Source of the DNA: Cepaea nemoralis
Lineage: Eukaryota > Mollusca > Gastropoda > Stylommatophora > Helicidae
NCBI GenBank assembly: GCA_014155875.1
Contig: JACEFZ010001343.1
Location: 711,001 to 775,000, forward strand
Reading direction: 5' to 3'
Length of the DNA: 64,000 nt
Below the pieces are notes generated by a model. It did no database searches, was not told the origin of the DNA, and saw nothing but the letters and a program-made list of their open reading frames with translations. Shown one piece after another: positions 13,201 through 25,200 of the stretch (positions within the stretch are counted from its first letter, which is position 1; each line of letters starts with the position of its first letter). A program made the position numbers and the translations under genes.

Positions 13201-16200
13201 TTCCAGCTTCTTCTCTCTTGGTCTTCCTCTGTTCCTCCTGTCCAACCTTCCTGTAGTGACAACATATTCCAGCATCTTCTCTCTTGGTTTCCCTCTGTTC
13301 CTCCTGTCCAACCTTCCTGTAGTGACAACATATTCCAGCATCTTCTCTCTTGGTCCTCCTCTGTTCCTCCTGTCCAACCTTCCTGTAGTAACAACATATT
13401 CCAGCATCTTCTCTCTTGGTCCTCCTCTGTTCCTCCTGTCCAACCTTCTTGTAGTGACAACATATTCCAGCATCTTCTCTCTTGGTCTTCCTCTGTTCTT
13501 CCTGTCCAACCTTCCTGTAGTGACAACATATTCCAGCATCTTCTCTCTTGGTCTTCCTCTGTTCCTCCTGTCCAACCTTCCTGTCGTGACAACATATTCC
13601 AGCATCTTCTCTCCTGGTCTTCCTCTGTTCCTCCTGTCCAACCTTCCTGTCGTGACAACATATTCCAGCATCTTCTCTCTTGGTCTCCCTCTGTTCCTCC
13701 TGTCCAACCTTCCTTTAGTGACAACATATTCCAGCATCTTCTCTCCTGGTTTCCCTCTGTTCCTCCTGTCCAACATTCCTGTAGTGACAACATATTCCAG
13801 CATCTTCTCTCTTGGTCTTCCTCTGTTCCTCCTGTCCAACCTTCCTGTAGTGACAACATATTCCAGCATCTTCTCTCTTGGTTTCCCTCTGTTCCTCCTG
13901 TCCAACCTTCCTGTAGTGACAACAAATTCCAGCATCTTCTCTCTTGGTCTTCCTCTGTTCCTCCTGTCCAACCTTCCTGTAGTGACAACATATTCCAGCA
14001 TCTTCTCTCTTGGTTTGACTCTGTTCCTCCTGCCCAACCTTCCTGTAGTGACAACATATTGCAGCTTCTTCTCTCTTGGTCTCCCTCTGTTCCTCCTGTC
14101 CAACCTTCCTGTATTGACAACATATTCCAGCATCTTCTCTCTTGGTCTTCCTCTGTTCCTCCTGTCCAACCTTCCTGTAGTGACAACATATTCCAGCATC
14201 TTCTCTCTTGGTTTCCCTCTGTTCCTCCTGTCCAACCTTCCTGTAGTGACAACATATTCCAGCATCTTCTCTCCTGGTCTTCCTCTGTTCCTCCTGTCCA
14301 ACCTTCCTGTAGTGACAACATATTCCAGCATCTTCTCTCCTGGTCTTCCTCTGTTACTCCTGTCCAACCTTCCTGTAGTGACAACATATTCCAGTATCTT
14401 CTCTCTAGGTCTTCCTCTGTTCCTCCTGTCCAACCTTCCTGTAGTGACAACATATTCCAGCATCTTCTCTTTGGTCTCCCTCTGTTCCTCCTGTCCAACC
14501 TTCCTGTAGTGACAACATATTCCAGCATCTTCTCTCTTGGTCTCCCTCTGTTCCTCCTGTCCAACCTTTTTGTAGTGACAACATATTCCAGCATCTTCTC
14601 TCTTGGTCTCCCTCTGTTCCTCCTGTCCAACCTTCCTGTAGTGACAACATATTCCAGCATCTTCTCTCCTGGTCTTCCTCTGTTCCTCCTGTCCAACCTT
14701 CCTGTAGTGACAACATATTCCAGCATCTTCTCTCTTCGTCTTCCTCCTGTCCAACCTTCCTGTCGTGACAACATATTCCAGCATCTTCTCTCTTGGTCTT
14801 CCTCTGTTCCTCCTGTCCAACCTTCCTGTCGTGACAACATATTCCAGCATCTTCTCTCCTGGTCTTCCTCTGTTCCTCCTGTCCAACCTTCCTGTAGTGA
14901 CAACATATTCCAGCATCTTCTCTCTTGGTCTCCCTCTGTTCCTCCTGTCCAACCTTCCTGTAGTGACAACATATTCCAGCATCTTCTCTCTTGGTTTCCC
15001 TCTGTTCCTCCTGTCCAACCTTCCTGTAGTGACAACATATTCCAGCATCTTCTCTCTTGGTCTCCCTCTGTTCCTCCTGTCCAACCTTCCTTTAGTGACA
15101 ACATATTCCAGGATCTTCTCTCCTGGTTTCCCTCTGTTCCTCCTGTCCAACCTTCCTGTAGTGACAACATATTCCAGCATCTTCTCTCTTGGTCTTCCTC
15201 TGTTCCTCCTGTCCAACCTTCCTGTAGTGACAACATATTCCAGCATCTTCTCTCTTGGTCTCCCTCTGTTCCTCCTGTTCAACCTTCCTGTAGTGACAAC
15301 ATATTCCAGCATCTTCTCTCTTGGTTTCCCTCTGTTCCTCCTGTCCAACCTTCCTGTAGTGACAACATATTCCAGCATCTTCTCTCTTGGTCTCCCTCTG
15401 TTCCTCCTGTCCAACCTTCCTGTAGTGACAACATATTCCAACCTTCCTGTAGTGACAACATATTCCAAACTTCCTGTAGTGACAACATATTCCAGCATCT
15501 TCTCTCTTGGTCACCCTCTGTTCTTCCTGTCCAACCTTCCTGTAGTGACAACATATTCCAGCATCTTCTCTCTTGGTCTCCCTCTGTTCCTCCTGTCCAA
15601 CCTTCCTGTAGTGACAACATATTCCAGCATCTTCTCTCCTGGTCTTCCTCTGTTCCTCCTGTCCAACCTTCCTGTAATGACAACATATTCCAGCATCTTC
15701 TCTCTTGGTCTTCCTCTGTTCCTCCTGTCCAACCTTCCTGTAGTGACAACATATTCCAGCATCTTCTCTCTTGGTCTCCCTCTGTTCCTCCTGTCCAACC
15801 TTCCTGTAGTGACAACATATTCCAACCTTCCTGTAGTGACAACATATTCCAGCATCTTCTCTCCTGGTCTTCCTCTGTTCCTCCTGTCCAACCTTCCTGT
15901 CGTGACAACATATTCCAGCATCTTCTCTCTTGGTCTCCCTCTGTTCCTCCTGTCCAACCTTCCTTTAGTGACAACATATTCCAGCATCTTCTCTCCTGGT
16001 TTCCCTCTGTTCCTCCTGTCCAACCTTCCTGTAGTGACAACATATTCCAGCATCTTCTCTCTTGGTCTTCCTCTGTTCCTCCTGTCCAACCTTCCTGTAG
16101 TGACAACATATTCCAGCATCTTCTCTCTTGGTCTCCCTCTGTTCCTCCTGTCCAACCTTCCTGTAGTGACAACATATTCCAGCATCTTCTCTCTTGGTTT

Positions 16201-19200
16201 CCCTCTGTTCCTCCTGTCCAACCTTCCTGTAATGACAACATATTCCAGCATCTTCTCTCTTGGTCTCCCTCTGTTCCTCCTGTCCAACCTTCCTTTAGTG
16301 ACAACATATTCCAGGATCTTCTCTCCTGGTTTCCCTCTGTTCCTCCTGTCCAACCTTCCTGTAGTGACAACATATTCCAGCATCTTCTCTCTTGGTCTTC
16401 CTCTGTTCCTCCTGTCCAACCTTCCTGTAGTGACAACATATTCCAGCATCTTCTCTCTTGGTCTCCCTCTGTTCCTCCTGTCCAACCTTCCTGTAGTGAC
16501 AACATATTCCAGCATCTTCTCTCTTGGTCCTCCTCTGTTCGTCCTGTCCAACCTTCCTGTAGTGACAACATATTCCAGCATCTTCTCTCTTGGTCTTCCT
16601 CTGTTCTTCCTGTCCAACCTTCCTGTAGTGACAACATATTCCAGCATCTTCTCTCTTGGTCTCCCTCTGTTCTTCCTGTCCAACCTTCCTGTAGTGACAA
16701 CATATTCCAGCATCTTCTCGCTTGGTCTCCCTCTGTTCTTCCTGTCCAACCTTCCTGTAGTGACAACATATTCCAGCATCTTCTCTCTTGGTCTCCCTCT
16801 GTTCTTCCTGTCTGTCAGAGCCTAACATGGGATAGCTATGCAGGAACATCGTTACGCCACCCGGCGGACAAGAGTTGTCGGCTGACAAGATTGTTACCTG
16901 ACACGCGACCAGCGGTCAGGCCGACGATACCAGACGCACGCATGCCACGTGACGCCACTAGAGGCGGTCGGCAGTTTGCGCGCTAGCCTCAGACCGAGCT
17001 GGGACCTGAGACTGGACGGACGTGTGCGGGGAAAGCAAGGCGTTTGTGTGGATCTCTGTGGTTGAAAGCCGAACGACTGTCATCTTGAGCGTCAGACTTG
17101 TGAGCTGTATTGTGGTTGTGAGCGTCGTGAGTTATATATTGTATATTGTTGTAATCATCGTTCTGTATTTAATATGGCAATAAATCCATAGAACGTTGTG
17201 TCGTTGAGTCTTACGTCGAATCACGTTATACTTGTACTGTCTCACACGTGTTAGCTAAACGAGCCAATTATAAGATCCTGACATGTGTGGACGTGGGTTG
17301 CTCGTCCTTGTGTAAGAACCTAACATGTTTGTTTAAACCTTATGTAATTAACGATCTAAAACTATCATTTGTCAACTTGTAATTGTTGTCAAAGTTATAG
17401 TACTTGTAAATGTGATCGTCGAAAGCTAATTGTGATTGATTACTACATTGTTCAAACATGTGTAACAACATTTGTAAGTGTACAGTGCATACATATTGTT
17501 TGATCCTGTAAGCGTGTAAAACATTTGTGATTTGTGAAACTTGTCACCGTTTGACCTTGTCGACATCGTGAGCTTGTCGCCATTTTGACCTTGTCGCCAT
17601 CTTGTAAACTTGATGTCTATGTCCTTACTGAATGTCATCTTGATGTAAGTGATGTGTCATCAATGTTGTTGAGTGTTCAGATATATGTAAATTGTCTTTG
17701 TGAATTGAGTTTGTGGAACGCAAAAAGTTTTGGAAAGAGTGGAACTTCTGTTGAAAGAAACACTGTTGACGGACAAACTTACGACATACAATTATACTCG
17801 ACGCCATCCAAACCTAATCAATACTTAGTGACTTGCAGGCACACACCAACAAATAGACGCTAACTTATTTTCTTCCAAAAACAAAGCAGGTTTTTCCGTA
17901 CCATCCATAACCTTGCGGTAGAGGTCATTAGTGGTTCCGAAGTAACGACCCTACAGTTTTCTAGCCCGATTTTCCAACCATTCTTCACCGTATCCAGGGC
18001 ACTTGAGTATATTTTTCTATACTTTAACTTTACGTATGCAATAGTGGGCACGCATCGTATAGTAAAATCAATTGTAAATTGTTTACTACTAACCATTTAT
18101 AACATATTTTGTGTGGCTGATTTTCATTGACGTATTTTCCCCATCATGTCGTCATTATTTGATTTCATCGATATGGGTATTAAATTGCATCTGACAGGTG
18201 ATGAATTAACAAAATGGAGCGAGAACAAATACGCTGAATACCTGCTGGTACAGGAGAAAAATAATGAACGCGAAGAAAGAGCAGCGGAAAGAGCTCTAAA
18301 ACAAGCAGAAATGGCTGCCAAGCAAGCAGAGATTGAAACAGCATTAAAGCAAGCTGAGATAGACAGTGAGCTTAAGAAAGCAGAAATAGCAGCTCAGAGT
18401 AAGAGAGAAGAACTAGAGTTACAGTTGAAAATAAAACAACTTGACACTGAGACTGCAATGAATAAAGAGTCAAAAAAGGCGGAAAGACTGGAAAAAGAAA
18501 ACCAGTATAAGAAATATCAAGGTATTGTACATAATTATACCTCGGGTGACTGCATTGCAGCCTTTACCCAAAATTTTGAGACTTTAATGGAACATTACCA
18601 AGTTCCACTGTCTGAATGGAATATTGTGTATATGAGGAGTCTATCTGGGGAACCTCTTAAAGTCATTGAAACCATCCCCAAAGACCTCAGAAAAGATTAC
18701 CATTATATTAAATCTAAAATAATGGCACATTTCATGTTAGACGAGGCAGGTTACAGAGAACAATTTAGTAAATTGAGTCCAAAACCAACTCAGACGTTCT
18801 CTGACTACCTCTGTTTAGTCCGAGATGTTTTCAGCAAATGGACTTCAGCAGCCAAAATTAACAAAAGTTATGATAGATTAGAAGATCTCATCATTCGAGA
18901 TAAAATCATTTCTTCTATCCCATCATCTTTTTCTAAGTTCTTACAGGAGAATGAATGCACAAGTGTGGAAGAAATTGAAAGACGTGGGTCGGCCTATTAC
19001 ACGGCCAACAAATATTGCTTTGCCACTGAGGCTACAGATATTAACTTGGTAGCAGCGGCCAACTATGAGAAAAACTATAGTAGGCAAAAATCTAACAGGC
19101 CTACCTCTGAGAAATTTAGACATTGCATTCACTGCAAATTTTCTCACCATTTGAACGAGATGTGCGATAAAAACCCAGGGTACCAAACATACTTGCAAAA

Positions 19201-22200
19201 TATGGTAAACAGACAAGACAAAGAACGTAAATCGTTCAAAAGTTTACGTAAATGTTTTCTCTGCAAGGCTTACGGGCACCATCGCATGGATTGTAGAGGC
19301 AGGCATATGACCAACAAAGCCAATGCCGCCTTGTTCGATAGCTCAGCGTCAGAAGACGAAAATACAGAGAAACATCCTGTGAATGCAGCACAGGCTTGTG
19401 ATGTATTTAGTGCTAACAAATGCACTGTCTGTAACACCTTCTATGAAGATGGTATCTTAACATGCGGGCACGCCATCCCTATTGCCAATGAGGAAGCTAA
19501 CTTGGTAATAGACTCAAAAGGCAGATTAGACATCCATCACGGGTATGTTAATGGCAAGTTTGCTACGGTCCTTCGCGACACCGGCAGTACACTTATTGGC
19601 CTGAAAACAACATTCATAACGCCTACAGACTATACAGGCAGGCACATTACATGTAGAACATTTTCAGGCAATATTGAGAAATATCCATTAGCATGGGCAT
19701 ACATTGAAACACCTTTCCTCACCGGGAAAGTAAAGTGCGCCGCACTTACGAACCCAGTGTGTGATATAATCATAGGAAACTTACCTGAGGTGAATGACAA
19801 ACCTCATAACCATGACATAACATCACTATGTATTGATGATAACACGACATCACCACCAAATGTCATCATTGAAAATGTCATATCACCTATTGAATGTATG
19901 TTAGCTAATGCAGCACTAAGTTCTCATCACATCATTAACGATATCATTCCATCATCATCTGATGTCATTGAGTGTGTGAACGCAGTAACAAGAGCTACTG
20001 CTAGAGTGCAAGATGAAAGTAACCAAACTGAGGCTATACAAATGCTTAGCCCAGAATTACCACCTAGTGACTCTATGAAGGAAGCATTCATAACAGCTCA
20101 AAAAGCTGATCCTTCACTGTCAAAGTACTTTGACCTGATCGGCAAAAAGCCAAGAGTAACCAAGAATGCGAAATGGCATTTTGCTTTACACAATGATATA
20201 CTCACCAGGTATTACACCAGAGGTGACATTACAACGAAGCAAACTGTTTTGCCAACTACTTATCGCAAGCAAGCTTTACATCTTGCTCACGATATACCTT
20301 TTGCAGGTCATATGGCATATGTTAAAACCAGGTCAAGGTTATTGACACAGTTTCATTGGCCAAAATTTTGCAATGACATAAAAACATATTGCAGAAGTTG
20401 TGATACATGCCAGAAACTGGTAAAAAAAGGTAAACACCCACAGGCAAAGTTACAAGTCACTGACTTAGCCAGTCGACCTTTTGAAAAATTATCAGTTGAC
20501 ATTGTGGGCCCTCTTAGTCATACAACAACTAGAGGGAATAAATATATTCTAACTGTTATTGATCAATGTAGCCGCTGGCCAGAAGCTATTCCTCTAAAGA
20601 ACATTACTGCCAACGACATCATGGAAGTGTTCTTCCATATCTTCTCCCGAATCGGGTTTCCAGATACTATCCAGTCTGATAGAGGCACTCAGTTTATTGC
20701 CGCATCGACCCAAGCTTTCACCAAAATGTTAGGAGTGAAGCAAGTCTTCAATAGCCCCTATCATCCTCACTCGAGCGGGATTATAGAAAAGCTTAACGGG
20801 GATCTGAAGCACATGCTTGCAAAAGTAACTCAAGATCACCCCAACAATTGGGATGTATACCTACCAGCTGTTCTCTTTGCTTATCGCGAGGTACCACATT
20901 CTAGTACCGGTTTCTCTCCTTTTGAACTAATCTATGGTGCCAAACCACGAGGCCCATTAACAATTTATCACCAAATGTTAACTGACTCTACTCCAGTACT
21001 TAAATCCATATCATCATTCTTGTATGTAACATCATTGCGTGAAAGGATTATTAAATCATGTGAAATTGCTAAAAATGCACTAAAACTATCTGGTGCTACT
21101 TACAGACAGTACGCAGACAAAGGTAACAGGACTATAACATTGACACCTGGACAGGACGTTCTACTACTACTACCTAGTGACAGACAGCTACTGACTGATT
21201 CTTGGCAGGGACCTTTTAAAGTGACAAGACAGATCTCACCTGTAGACTACGAAATCCTAATAAAAGACAAACACAAAATATTTCACATAAATATGCTAAG
21301 ACCATACCACAACAGAGACAACGAACAAGACGATACGACAGCTTGCACCGTGATAATAGATCACGAAGATGACGATTCTAGCGACGAGATTCCAACACCT
21401 ACATTAGACACGACAAACTGCTTGAATGAGATCAAGATCAATCCAAACTTAAGTCAAGCAGAGACAAACAGTTGCAAACAGTTGATACAACAGTACAACA
21501 CCATCTTTTCCGACAACCCAGGACAAACAGAATTAGTACAGCATCACATCACACTCACATCAAACACACCCATAAGATGCAGACCATACACCATACCATT
21601 ACATTACAAAGAACAACTACATCAGGAAATCATCAACTTAGAAAAAAACAACATCATCAGACGATCCCAGTCAGACTTCTCTTCTCCCATGGTCATTGTA
21701 CGCAAAAAGGACAACACAATACGACTTTGCATCGACTACCGAAAACTAAACAAAATAACTGTTTTAGATCTTGAACCAATGGCAAACACTGACGATCTTC
21801 TGACAGAACTGACTGACGCTAAGTTCTTTACGACGCTTGACATGTCTAAAGGTTACTGGCAGATAGCTGTACATGAAGACAGCAGACATCTAACAGCATT
21901 CGCCACGCCTTGGGGACTGTACGAATGGTGCAAACTTCCATTTGGGCTAGTCAATGCCCCAGCCACATTCGTACGCATGACACGACTCCTCCTAGCTGAC
22001 ATTCCTAACATTATCTGCTATATCGACGACATCTGTGTCCATACAGAGACAATGACGGAACATATAAAGACATTAGAACAGACACTAGAACGTATCAGAC
22101 AGCACGGACTGACAGTGAAGCCTGCAAAGGTGAGCATGGCTTACCAAGAGATATCATTTTTGGGGTACAGAATATCCAATGGTTTTGTCATGACAGACAA

Positions 22201-25200
22201 CAAAATTGTCTCCAAAATTCTAAAACTGTCACTCCCGACTAATAAGAAACAAGTCCGGAGTTTGTTGGGACTGATCAACTATTATCGGCAGTTCATTCCT
22301 GATTTTTCAGAACTGACCGAGGTATTTACTAATTTACTAACTAAGGATAGGCCTGAGAAAATTGTACACGATGAATGCCTACGAATTGCATTTAATAAAG
22401 TTTTGGCATACTTTTCTGATAAGAGTGCAAATAATCTCATCCTAAAATTGCCCAACATTCGTTTACCTTTCAGATTGAGAACAGACGCTAGCTCTGTGGC
22501 GATTGGGGCAGTCCTGTTGCAGGAATACAACAACATCCTGCATCCCGTTTGTTTTATATCAAGAAAACTAAGGCCTAGAGAACGTGCATGGTCCATTCCA
22601 CAATTAGAGGCACTTGCCTTAGTAGAGAGTGTGACGAAACTATCCAAATACCTTCTAGGACGTCACTTTATCATCGAAACTGACAACAGTCCATTACGGT
22701 ATATAAATGCCGGAGTACCATCCAACAACATGATTGCTCGCTGGTCCTTGAAGCTTCAGAATTACAGTTTCGAGGTTCGACATATTCCAGGCAGAATCAA
22801 TACAATTGCCGATCTTTTGTCCCGTTGTCCGACCGACCCAGTAAGCAATGTCTGAGTGCAGTGTGTACCAATACACTCAGACCAACACAGCCACCAATGA
22901 GTGAATTTTGTTTCCATTCACCTACTGTGTAAGGTCTATAATATAAATGTGATAGGGTTTAACCCCGACATGTATAATATACTTATTTTAATTAAGCCAT
23001 GTAATGAGTGTTTAGTAAAATTGTGTAGTGTGTGTTAGAAAGAGAACATTATTAACTGTAAATATACAACAAGAACAGTGTCACAGACGCTTAACCACTT
23101 ACCAGAAGCGAACTTTACCAGTTAACAGTGACAGCTGTGTGTGAATTTCTTCACCGTGATATTTTAACGACGTGTGCAAATGTGTAAACTGAACAATGAC
23201 TTCTGTACCACCTCTGCAGCGAACTTAATCCAAAATGTTCGACATTTGAACATCAGAAATAACAACAGTCGATCATTATCCAGAAGTTGTGAACACATCG
23301 GAAATAAGAACATTCCATCATAATCCGAAAGTTGTGATACTATAACATCCGACACAAACTGTGAGAACATTTTACTATCCGTTGCAAAATAAAACCGGAA
23401 CAGTTGTGTTCAGACAGTGTAACAGCAACTAAATTTTGAGTTTCGTGTGTACTTCCTGTGTAATTTAAAAAGTACACCAAAATTAGCAGACGATATACAG
23501 AAAGTTAAATACTTGTGACGATTGTAAAATCTTTTCGATTCTATAAAAGGTAATACACCAAGTGTGTACTTATTTATTTTGATTAGTGTAATCTTAGAAT
23601 CATATCTTGATTAATGTATTCATATTACCGACTTTTTCTCGTTAATATGAAGAAACGTCAAGCAATGACACTAAGAAATTAAATAATTATTGTAATTTAT
23701 CGTATTTCTTGAATGTCAAAATTACTTCCCTTGTATTTATTAATTACACAAAGGGCCATAAGTTGAAACATATTCATTAATGTGTATTGTATAAACAGAC
23801 ATTTTGTTGCTAAATGGCTAACACAGCGGGTAGGCGTCCACTAAGCATGGCAGAGAGCTGCCGACATTGCAAACCAACACAAGAGCTCCTGGCCAAGTGA
23901 GGTCGGAGTTTGAGTGTTTTATACGACTTATATAAAAAGTCGTATTTCAGTCTGGCTAGATGGATGTTGTTTCAACAACCATATTATTACGTTTTTTTTC
24001 AAATTGCTGCGAGGTAGATGCGAGAAGCTGGTACTACTGATCTGACTGGGGATTAATGCAGTGAAGGTAACCAGCCATCGTGGGGGATGAAACCTGATTT
24101 GTGTTAACAGTTGAACTTCACTTGTCATTGAGTGCAACTTACATTTTTCGTATATATTTCTATGCCATATGTGTATTTTCATGCATAAAACAGGGAAAGG
24201 GTAGACTCTGACATGAAGTTAACACTACCCCAGTATGTACATACATCATGAATGAAAGATGGCATCTTTCATTGAGGTACCCGGGGAGAATGTCAGAGCC
24301 TAACATGGGATAGCTATGCAGGAACATCGTTACGCCACCCGGCGGACAAGAGTTGTCGGCTGACAAGATTGTTACCTGACACGCGACCAGCGGTCAGGCC
24401 GACGATACCAGACGCACGCATGCCACGTGACGCCACTAGAGGCGGTCGGCAGTTTGCGCGCTAGCCTCAGACCGAGCTGGGACCTGAGACTGGACGGACG
24501 TGTGCGGGGAAAGCAAGGCGTTTGTGTGGATCTCTGTGGTTGAAAGCCGAACGACTGTCATCTTGAGCGTCAGACTTGTGAGCTGTATTGTGGTTGTGAG
24601 CGTCGTGAGTTATATATTGTATATTGTTGTAATCATCGTTCTGTATTTAATATGGCAATAAATCCATAGAACGTTGTGTCGTTGAGTCTTACGTCGAATC
24701 ACGTTATACTTGTACTGTCTCACACGTGTTAGCTAAACGAGCCAATTATAAGATCCTGACACTGTCCAACCTTCCTGTAGTGACAACATATTCCAGCATC
24801 TTCTCTCTTGGTCTTCCTCTGTTCCTCCTGTCCAACCTTCCTGTAGTGACAACATATTCCAGCATCTTCTCTCTTGGTTTCCCTCTGTTCCTCCTGTCCA
24901 ACCTTCCTGTAGTGACAACAAATTCCAGCATCTTCTCTCTTGGTCTTCCTCTGTTCCTCCTGTCCAACCTTCCTGTAGTGACAACATATTCCAGCATCTT
25001 CTCTCTTGGTTTCCCTCTGTTCCTCCTGCCCAACCTTCCTGTAGTGACAACATATTGCAGCTTCTTCTCTCTTGGTCTCCCTCTGTTCCTCCTGTCCAAC
25101 CTTCCTGTATTGACAACATATTCCAGCATCTTCTCTCTTGGTCTCCCTCTGTTCCTCCTGTCCAACCTTCCTGTAGTGACAACATATTCCAGCATCTTCT

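Larger units (their letters stand above)
16813..24761 (+). mobile_element. intact Ty3/gypsy-superfamily LTR retrotransposon, Gmr1-like domain order
   Basis: A 7949-bp element made of two 471-bp LTRs, an 860-bp leader, one 4710-bp ORF, a 1.4-kb 3' untranslated region without an env-like ORF, and a purine tract GGGGAGAA (24283-24290) directly before the 3' LTR. A 5-bp target duplication (CTGTC) flanks it. No primer binding site could be assigned with confidence after 17283. It lies in calsyntenin intron 3 in antisense orientation to the gene and inside the 66-bp minisatellite. Identical LTRs, target duplication and an uninterrupted ORF indicate a very recent insertion. Confidence 0.93.

Noticed and set aside
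12688..15498. 936-codon minus-strand ORF and other long ORFs on both strands over 12.7-16.9 kb and 24.7-29.1 kb
   Set aside because: They are frame-preserving translations of a 66-bp tandem repeat, open in several frames at once, with no start context, domains or splice signals.
22856..24290. Envelope gene downstream of pol, which would suggest an infectious errantivirus-like element
   Set aside because: No ORF above about 85 codons on either strand, and no signal peptide or transmembrane pattern in plus-strand frames.
16813..24761. Copia-type (Ty1) element because integrase precedes RT
   Set aside because: The integrase HHCC/GPF-Y features, the FTTLDMSKGYWQI and YIDD RT motifs and RNase H type are of the Ty3/gypsy kind; the order alone is copia-like.
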